This document shows positions 55,682-64,000 of a stretch of 64,000 nucleotides of DNA, in pieces. The position numbers and the translations under genes are program-made. Below the pieces are notes generated by a model, which ran no database searches, was not told where the DNA came from, and was given only the letters and a program-made list of their open reading frames with translations. The stretch is from Nansenia antarctica. Taxonomy: Eukaryota > Chordata > Actinopteri > Argentiniformes > Microstomatidae. Location: the NCBI GenBank assembly GCA_963989245.1, contig OZ022345.1:24908696-24972695 (forward strand). The letters are read 5' to 3'. The stretch's first letter is position 1; each line of letters opens with the position of its first letter.

Positions 55682-55994
55682 CTATCTTTCTGGGGACACC
55701 ATAACACACTTTCAGATATTACAATCTTTCTGGGGACACCATAACACACTTTCAGATATTACTATCTTTCCGGGGACACCATAACACACTTTCAGATGTT
55801 ACCATCTTTCTAGGGACACCATAACACACTTTCAGATGTTACTATCTTTCTGGGGACACCATAACACACTTTCAGATGTTACCATCTTTCTGGGGACACC
55901 ATAACACACTTTCAGATGTTACCATCTTTCTGGGGAACACCTTAACACACTTTCAGATGTTACCATCTTTCTGGGGAACACCTTAACACACTTT
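55682..55994 (+). repeat. 40-bp minisatellite, about 8 copies
   Basis: The unit 'catctttctggggacacc...' repeats every 40 bp. The last two units carry an inserted A (ggggaacacc) and 'cctt' in place of 'cata'. Confidence 0.95.
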
Positions 55995-56169
55995 GGTTGA
56001 ATCCCAAATGGAGCCCTTATCCAAGCCCTGAACCCTTGAAGACTTTGGGTGCGTTTGTTTAATCTCCCGGGAGCGCACTCGGGTTGACATAGTGAGTTAT
56101 TGTCACTATGTTATTGTTGTTATTGTTGTTATTGTCACTATAATTGTATAGTTATTGTTAACTCGGGTT

Positions 56170-56597
56170 ACAGCTTAGCATGTAACTCAGTACTCTAGTT
56201 AGCACTGATACAGCTTAGCATATAACTCAGTACAGTAGTTAGCACTGATACAGCTTAGCATGTAACTCAGTACTCTAGTTAGCACTGATACAGCTTAGCA
56301 TGTAACTCAATACTCTAGTTAGCACTGATACAGCTTAGCATGTAACTCAGTACTCTAGTTAGCACTGATACAGCTTAGCATGTAACTCAGTACTCTAGTT
56401 AGCACTGATACAGCTTAGCATGTAACTCAGTACTCTAGTTAGCACTGATACAGCTTAGCATGTAACTCAGTACTCTAGTTAGCACTGATACAGCTTAGCA
56501 TGCAACTCAGTACTCTAGTTAGCACTGATACAGCTTAGCATGTAACTCAGTACTCTAGTTAGCACTGATACAGCTTAGCATGTAACTCAATACTCTC
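56170..56597 (+). repeat. second, unrelated 40-bp minisatellite, about 10.6 copies
   Basis: The unit begins 'acagcttagcatgtaactc' and repeats exactly every 40 bp with rare substitutions. It runs directly into the complex satellite. Confidence 0.95.
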
Positions 56598-59500
56598 TAG
56601 CCCAATGTATCACCAAACAGCGCTCAATTTAGTCACTCACTATTCGCCTCCCCCTCCCCCACACAGCACCTTCCACAGCTAGCAGCACACTCAGGCCTCA
56701 GCCGTTCATTTAACATTGCCGACCTCCTGAACTTTAAGGTTAAAATAAATACATACAATATCCTTTGTAAAAGTCAAACCCTGAAAAGTCATCAAACTGT
56801 GATGGAGCATATTAAGCCAGTAGCTTTTGGAAAATGGATGCATTTTGTGCATTCCTGGGCCTGCTAGTTAACTGAGAACCAATCACTATTCGTCTCCCCC
56901 TCCCCCACACAGCACCTTCCACAGACAGCAACACACAGGCCTCTGCTGTTCATTTAACATTGCCGACCTCCTGAACTTTAGGCTCACTTTTGGGACACTT
57001 CCTATGTAGCCAGGGGAACAGAAAAAGACACACACCATCAGTGGGATGCCAGCTTTCAGACAAAATTGTTTTCAAGTCTCTAGTCCATTGTATGGCCAAA
57101 CAGGGTTTAACTTATTGGGGATAGGCCTCCATTGACATTACATTGCCGACCTCCTGAACTTTAGGCTCACTTTTGGGACACTTCCTATGTAGCCAGGTGA
57201 ACAGAAAAAGACACACGCCATCAGTGGGATGCCAGCTTTCAGCCAAAAGTGATTTCAAGTCTCTAGCCCAATGTATCACCAAACAGCGCTCAATTTAGTT
57301 GTGCACTATGCAGACAGAGCACTGATTTGCACCCCTCCCCCACACAGTTAAGTTTCTGTTCTGCTGAAATCTGCCTCGCTCTGTTCAATTAACCTTCCTT
57401 CATGACCGGCTCACGGTGGGACCCGTGCTGTGCTGGCGCACTCATGTCCATAATCGAGAATTTCTCTTAGCTTCTCTCCCACCATGTCAGCCATGCAGAG
57501 AGCGATTTTTTTACTAAAATAAAATAACCAGAATTTTTATGATATGCTTTTTGTTAACTTTAGCACTGTGAGACTTGCAGTTGGAGTTCATATAATTGTA
57601 ATCTCACCATATATGACAATACTCTTAAAAGGGTTAAAATAAATACATACAATATCCTTTGTAAAAGTCAAACCCTGAAAAGTCATCAAACTGTGATGGA
57701 GCATATTAAGCCAGTAGCTTTTGGAAAATGGATGCATTTTGTGCATTCCTGGGTCTGCTAGTTAACTGAGAACCAATCACTATTCGCCTCCCCCTCCCCC
57801 ACACAGCACCTTCCACAGACAGCAACACACAGGCCTCTGCTGTTCATTTAACATTGCCGACCTCCTGAACTTTAGGCTCACTTTTGGGACACTTCCTATG
57901 TAGCCAGGGGAACAGAAAAAGACACACGCCATCAGTGGGATGCCAGCTTTCAGCCAAAAGTGATTTCAAGTCTCTAGCCCAATGTATCACCAAACAGCGC
58001 TCAATTTAGTTGTGCACTATGCAGACAGAGCACTGATTTGCACCCCTCCCCCACACAGTTAAGTTTCTGTTCTGCTGAAATCTGCCTCGCTCTGTTCAAT
58101 TAACCTTCCTTCATGACCGGCTCACGGTGGGACCCGTGCCGTGCTGGCGCACTCATGTCCATAATCGAGAATTTCTCTTAGCTTCTCTCCCACCATGTCA
58201 GCCATGCAGAGAGCGATTTTTTTACTAAAATAAAATAACCAGAATGTTTATGATATGCTTTTTGTTAACTTTAGCACTGTGAGACTTGCAGTTGGAGTTC
58301 ATATAATTGTAATCTCACCATATATGACAATACTCTTAAAAGGGTTAAAATAAATACATACAATATCCTTTGTAAAAGTCAAACCCTGAAAAGTCATCAA
58401 ACTGTGATGGAGCATATTAAGCCAGTAGCTTTTGGAAAATGGATGCATTTTGTGCATTCCTGGGTCTGCTAGTTAACTGAGAACCAATCACTATTCGCCT
58501 CCCCCTCCCCCACACAGCACCTTCCACAGACAGCAACACACAGGCCTCTGCTGTTCATTTAACATTGCCGACCTCCTGAACTTTAGGCTCACTTTTGGGA
58601 CACTTCCTATGTAGCCAGGGGAACAGAAAAAGACACACACCATCAGTGGGATGCCAGCTTTCAGACAAAATTGTTTTCCAGTCTCTAGTCCATTGTATGG
58701 CCAAACAGGGTTTAACTTATTGGGGATAGGCCTCCATTGACATTACATTGCCGACCTCCTGAACTTTAGGCTCACTTTTGGGACACTTCCTATGTAGCCA
58801 GGTGAACAGAAAAAGACACACGCCATCAGTGGGATGCCAGCTTTCAGCCAAAAGTGATTTCAAGTCTCTAGCCCAATGTATCACCAAACAGCGCTCAATT
58901 TAGTTGTGCACTATGCAGACAGAGCACTGATTTGCACCCCTCCCCCACACAGTTAAGTTTCTGTTCTGCTGAAATCTGCCTCGCTCTGTTCAATTAACCT
59001 TCCTTCATGACCGGCTCACGGTGGGACCCGTGCCGTGCTGGCGCACTCATGTCCATAATCGAGAATTTCTCTTAGCTTCTCTCCCACCATGTCAGCCATG
59101 CAGAGAGCGATTTTTTTACTAAAATAAAATAACCAGAATGTTTATGATATGCTTTTTGTTAACTTTAGCACTGTGAGACTTGCAGTTGGAGTTCATATAA
59201 TTGTAATCTCACCATATATGACAATACTCTTAAAAGGGTTAAAATAAATACATACAATATCCTTTGTAAAAGTCAAACCCTGAAAAGTCATCAAACTGTG
59301 ATGGAGCATATTAAGCCAGTAGCTTTTGGAAAATGGATGCATTTTGTGCATTCCTGGGTCTGCTAGTTAACTGAGAACCAATCACTATTCGCCTCCCCCT
59401 CCCCCACACAGCACCTTCCACAGACAGCAACACACAGGCCTCTGCTGTTCATTTAACATTGCCGACCTCCTGAACTTTAGGCTCACTTTTGGGACACTTC

Positions 59501-60888
59501 CTATGTAGCCAGGGGAACAGAAAAAGACACACACCATCAGTGGGATGCCAGCTTTCAGACAAAATTGTTTTCCAGTCTCTAGTCCATTGTATGGCCAAAC
59601 AGGGTTTAACTTATTGGGGATAGGCCTCCATTGACATTACATTGCCGACCTCCTGAACTTTAGGCTCACTTTTGGGACACTTCCTATGTAGCCAGGTGAA
59701 CAGAAAAAGACACACGCCATCAGTGGGATGCCAGCTTTCAGCCAAAAGTGATTTCAAGTCTCTAGCCCAATGTATCACCAAACAGCGCTCAATTTAGTTG
59801 TGCACTATGCAGACAGAGCACTGATTTGCACCCCTCCCCCACACAGTTAAGTTTCTGTTCTGCTGAAATCTGCCTCGCTCTGTTCAATTAACCTTCCTTC
59901 ATGACCGGCTCACGGTGGGACCCGTGCCGTGCTGGCGCACTCATGTCCATAATCGAGAATTTCTCTTAGCTTCTCTCCCACCATGTCAGCCATGCAGAGA
60001 GCGATTTTTTTACTAAAATAAAATAACCAGAATGTTTATGATATGCTTTTTGTTAACTTTAGCACTGTGAGACTTGCAGTTGGAGTTCATATAATTGTAA
60101 TCTCACCATATATGACAATACTCTTAAAAGGGTTAAAATAAATACATACAATATCCTTTGTAAAAGTCAAACCCTGAAAAGTCATCAAACTGTGATGGAG
60201 CATATTAAGCCAGTAGCTTTTGGAAAATGGATGCATTTTGTGCATTCCTGGGCCTGCTTGTTAACTGAGAACCAATCACTATTCGCCTACCCCTCCCCCA
60301 CACAGCACCTTCCACAGATAGCAACACACAGGCCTCTGCTGTTCATTTAACATTGCCGACCTCCTGAACTTTAGGCTCACGTTTGGGACACTTCCTATGT
60401 AGCCAGGGGAACAGAAAAAGACACACACCATCAGTGGGATGCCAGCTTTCAGCCAAAAGTGATTTCAGGTCTCTAGCCCAATGTATCACCAAACAGCACT
60501 CAATTTAGTCACTCACTACCCCTCCCCACTCAGCCGTTTAACATTGGCGACCTCCTGAACTTTAGGCTCACTTTTGGGACACTTCCTATGTAGCCAGGGG
60601 AACAGAAAAAGACACACACCATCAGTGGGATGCCAGCTTTCAGCCAAAGGTGATTTCAGGTCTCTAGCCCAATGTATCACCAAACAGCACTCAATTTAGT
60701 CACTCACTACCCCTCCCCACTCAGCCGTTTAACATTGGCGACCTCCTGAACTTTAGGCTCACTTTTGGGACACTTCCTATGTAGCCAGGGGAACAGAAAA
60801 AGACACACACCATCAGTGGGATGCCAGCTTTCAGCCAAAAGTGATTTCAAGTCTCTAGCCCAATGTATCACCAAACAGCACTCAATTA
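56598..60888 (+). repeat. complex satellite with an approximately 894-bp higher-order unit
   Basis: The landmark 'ggttaaaataaatacatac' occurs at about 56,738, 57,632, 58,343, 59,237 and 60,131, giving spacings of 894, 711, 894 and 894 bp. The 711-bp unit lacks one internal subunit of about 183 bp that contains 'ggggataggcctccattgac'. From about 60,350 the array changes to 191-bp monomers built from the 'cctcctgaactttaggctc' core. Units are almost identical, so amplification was recent. No ORFs. Confidence 0.9.
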
Positions 60889-61185
60889 TATGCTCAATAT
60901 ATTTTAACAGTGAAAAAACAGGAAATACAGATTTAAAAAAATAAATAAATAATCACAATAGTATGTTATTAGAATGATATAAACTTAAAATAAAATCAGT
61001 CTACTGTTAATAAAACTACTGCTGCAGATTTCTGTTGGTCTGTTTCTCAGACTGAATTGGTTCCATACTGCTTGGCCCTCTGAAAGGTCACAGCCAGGTC
61101 AGCTGCAGGTTGGGGCGGGGGAGGGGAGACATCACCAGAATACCTCTGTGTCATTGGCTGCTATAGGCATAAAAGGAGAGAAACT
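60889..61185. other. no gene recognised
   Basis: AT-rich, then a G-rich stretch (gggcgggggaggggag, about 61,113). Part may belong to the following Tc1-like element. Confidence 0.4.
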
Positions 61186-61433
61186 CATGGTGTGGCCCCC
61201 ATCTTCCCCTGACCTCAACCCTATTGAGAACCTTTGGAGCATCCTCAAGCAAAAATATATATGAGGGTGGGAGGCAGTTCACATCAAAACAGCAGCTCTG
61301 GGAGGCTATTCTGGCATCCTGCAAAGAAATTCAAGCAGAAACTGTCCAAAAACTCACAAGTTCAATGGATGCAAGAATTGTGAAGGTGATATCAAAGAAG
61401 GGGTCCTATGTTAACATGTAACTTGACCTGTTA
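61186..61433 (+). pseudogene. Tc1-like transposase C-terminal fragment
   Basis: It encodes WPPSSPDLNPIENLW, containing the third catalytic Glu of the DDE triad, and continues to a stop after SYVNM (61,422). The N-terminal DNA-binding half and the first two Asp residues are missing upstream. Confidence 0.8.
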
Positions 61434-63598
61434 CAGTTTTTCTCAGTCGCTTTGGTGCATTTCTCACATCACTATTAACATTTGCACAACAGTTAGTGCA
61501 TTTCTCAGAACAATTAGTACAAACTGCAAAACCTAGGTGTTAACCTGCAAAAGCGTGTCACTTGCTCAAAATGGATAGTTCATTCCTCAAAAGCAAGTAT
61601 TCATGTCAATGAAAGTGTCAGTGTCATCAAAATGAAAAGTCCTGACACCATTGTTTATGAACAAGATAGTCAAATGGCTTTGTCATGTTTTCATTATGAC
61701 AGTTCACTCTAAGTGTTTTCCAATGCAAAAAAGTCAGATCTTGGTGACACTACCTGAAAATGCTCAAGACAGTACTATACACTATTTGCACAGCCATTTG
61801 AAATCTACAGTGGGTTACACATTACTGTATTTAGTGAGGTAAATGAGTACAAGACGCTGAATAGTTATGTTTCACATTTTTACTGCATATGCTCTTTGCA
61901 ATTCTAATTTGTTCACAGCATTGTGCAAAAGAAAAATACAAACTTGTTTACCACAAACATAAGAAACACCCTTTGGGTAGAGCTGTGCACAACTGTAAAC
62001 AATATTGCAGTACATATTGGAACTGAATTGGAACATCCAACATACTGTAAATCATTCATTGACATCCAGACGTTCCTGTCTGTCTGGCCACATATTTTCA
62101 TCGACATCACAGCGAATATCATCCCTGGTAATGCAGCGAGGAAAGTATCTCCCTGAGTGGCGAATCCACCCTCTGCTAGCAAGGCCATTTGGGTATGTGG
62201 ATGCCGGTCATATACCTTCCACCTCCAATCAGAGAAAAACTCCTCTATTGGATTCAGGAATGGCGAGTAGGGAGGGAGATATTCCACCAGCATCCTTTCA
62301 TGTGCTGCAAACCACTGTCTGACCAGATCTGAGTGGTGAAAACGCACATTATCCCATACAACAACATACTTGTTCAGATGGTCTCCATTTAGACCCCTCT
62401 CATTCTCAGGGATTATGTCCCTGTAAAGAGTGTCTAAAAAAGTCAGCAGATGTTGTGTTGTGTGGACCAAGACAGGGTATATGGGTGAGGACGCCGTTTT
62501 CTGAGACGGCTGCACACATTGTAATATTCCCTCCTCGTTGGCCTGGGACATCAATGGTTGCTCTCTGTCCAATGTGATTTCTGCCACGCCTTCTACCTTT
62601 TGCCAGATTAACGCCTCATCAACGTATATGAATGTGTGCAGCGGTTCCCTGGCCTCCAGCTCCAGTACACACTTTATCCCAGAATAGAGAGAGAGAGAAA
62701 AAAACTCATTTTGGACAACATATTGTACAGTATGAATTGTCATGTAAGTGTACTGCATGGCACTACACAAAGTAACCAGTTTACAGCACTGGACATTAGA
62801 GTATGCATAGAACACATAAATGTTTTACCTGTACATACTGGTGACGGATCTCCTTCACTCTGTCGCTGTTCCGTTCAAATGGCACATTGTACAATTGTTT
62901 CATGCGCATTTCATTTCTCCTGAGCAGTCAATTGTAGCGATTGAAACGGATTCAATATTCCCAAAGATATTGTCATCCTCTATAACAGCGCTTTGTATCT
63001 CTCTCAACCTTATGGCATTGTTTGCAATCACCATTGCACACATGGCTTCCTCTTGTTGTGGAGTAAAAAGGGGCCCTTTTCCACCTCTGCAAGGTTGTCT
63101 TGCCTTGTCTTGTCTATGTGGTGCAGAGTAAAATTACAGTAATGTACAGTAAACATGAGATATACGGCTTTAACCCATATTACTGTAGTGAACAATAACA
63201 GAGAGAAATTGTTCAATTTGGGAGACATTTTCAGGAAAAATGATAAAGAAATGTATACAATTTGCTTGACAGATTTTGACAACTTGTTCAACATTTTTGG
63301 ATGTAATGACTCAAGCAATGAAATGAGGACTTAGTTTTATAGGGAATGACTATTAAGCATCCAAAAGTATAGTTCATTTTGACTGACATGACATAAGCAA
63401 ATGATAATGTTATAAAACAGCAGAGAATTGTATGACAGCAATTGATGCATGTCCAAAAGCATTTGCAATTTGTTTGAAGGAATGAGAAACTGCTACTATG
63501 ATGTGCACAAATGACTAAATGTTGTGGAGGTTGAACTAACAGTTATGAGAATTTCAATTCTGATCAGAGAAATGCACCAAAGCAATTGAGAAAAACTG
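61434..63598 (-). mobile_element. IS630/Tc1-superfamily element nested in the Tc1-like remnant
   Basis: The ends CAGTTTTTCTCAGTCGC and GCAATTGAGAAAAACTG open inverted repeats of about 31 bp and are flanked by TA on both sides (61,432-61,433 and 63,599-63,600). It is 2,165 bp long with a two-exon transposase gene on the minus strand. Confidence 0.85.
61913..63110 (-). pseudogene. DDE transposase of the nested element, frameshifted exon 1
   Basis: Exon 1 (about 63,110-62,829) encodes a helix-turn-helix region (RGGKGPLFTPQQEEAMC, ANNAIRLREIQ) and ends CAG/GTAAAA. Exon 2 starts at 62,671 (CVLELEARE) after ATAAAG. Both junctions are phase 0. The catalytic domain shows FIYVDEA, VVWDNVRFHH and SPFLNPIEEFF, with 35 residues between the second Asp and the first Glu. 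About one base is missing near 62,925 (TIDC / LRRNEMRM), which breaks exon 1. The protein would have cut and joined DNA at TA sites. Confidence 0.7.
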
Positions 63599-63600
63599 TA

Positions 63601-64000
63601 AGATGTTTTTGTTTGAAATAGCTTTTGATTTCAGTAAATATGACCTCCTAATATGACCTCCTAACCCTAAATTCATCACAATTGTTTGTTCTTTACAACC
63701 TATAAAATGTTTTGAAACTCTGTTGTGCATAATAATTTGGAACAGTGCATTTTGAGTTTTTTATAAAAAAATATGTTTACCTCCCTGTTATCATTGGGAG
63801 GTTTGTTCAATAACATTTGAATTATACTCTAACGGTTGATGACTTGAAAATTATACTGATTGTCATTTGCATCGACTATTTAGGAAAATCTGATAAAAAT
63901 ATAATTTGCATAATAATTTGGAACGAGGTGTATATTTAACCTTTTCGAGAGGGAACTGTGCTCAGTATAGTTTTAACAATAAAGGTCCCATATTATCTTA
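63601..64000 (+). mobile_element. continuation of the Tc1-like remnant or related 3' flank
   Basis: Noncoding. 'gcataataatttggaac' occurs twice (about 63,727 and 63,909), a motif seen near the ends of some fish Tc1-like elements. No further transposase coding. Confidence 0.45.

Overview
The window looks like a teleost fish chromosome segment dominated by transposable elements. The evidence is a five-exon, two-cysteine (group I) fish-type interferon gene present twice, tRNA-derived SINEs with the tail common in fish, many hAT elements, Ty3/Gypsy and BEL/Pao LTR elements, Tc1/IS630 elements, LINE 3' ends with ATT tails, and long trinucleotide tracts. No prokaryotic features are present.

Left part (1-22,800): small terminal-inverted-repeat (TIR) elements, an orphan exon that resembles the acidic N-terminus of fish C2H2 zinc-finger genes (3,932-4,222), and two copies of a small hAT plus LINE block around an 8.5-kb hAT element (5,920-14,393). 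That hAT carries a multi-exon transposase gene. One of its exons is split by a second, apparently intact hAT (8,139-10,882) with a 611-residue transposase and an exact 8-bp target duplication. Next come a SINE, a probable solo LTR, LINE tails, minisatellites, and two short ISRE/CRE modules.

Centre (22,850-50,945): a large inverted duplication carries two divergently oriented type I interferon genes, A on the minus strand and B on the plus strand. Both keep a compact promoter (NF-kB-like site, IRF element, TATA box), and both are damaged, by different lesions. A has an 11-bp deletion in exon 5 that shifts the frame into a (CA)n tract. B has a GT to GG change in its last splice donor. Each arm later received its own insertions: a SINE, a LINE with a nested hAT, an unrecognised intronless ORF and a deleted Gypsy element in arm A, and a BEL/Pao element in arm B. 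The spacer carries a young Gypsy element with identical-looking LTRs and complete gag and pol.

The most unusual object is the BEL/Pao element in arm B (44,837-50,845). It has 1,036-bp LTRs that appear to differ at about two positions, a 5-bp target duplication and a tRNA-Tyr primer site. It encodes one uninterrupted 1,291-residue ORF in which the reverse transcriptase, RNase H and most of the integrase are replaced by an intronless, in-frame piece of the splicing factor PRPF40 (WW and FF domains). This piece lies between the retroviral-type Gag/protease and the C-terminal tail of Pol. It appears to be a host gene transduced by a retrotransposon.

Right part (50,945-64,000): nested hAT remnants, L1-like LINE fragments in both orientations, two adjacent 40-bp minisatellites, a satellite with an approximately 894-bp higher-order unit (to about 60,888), and an IS630-type DDE element nested in a Tc1-like remnant. 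No intact single-copy host gene could be demonstrated in the window.
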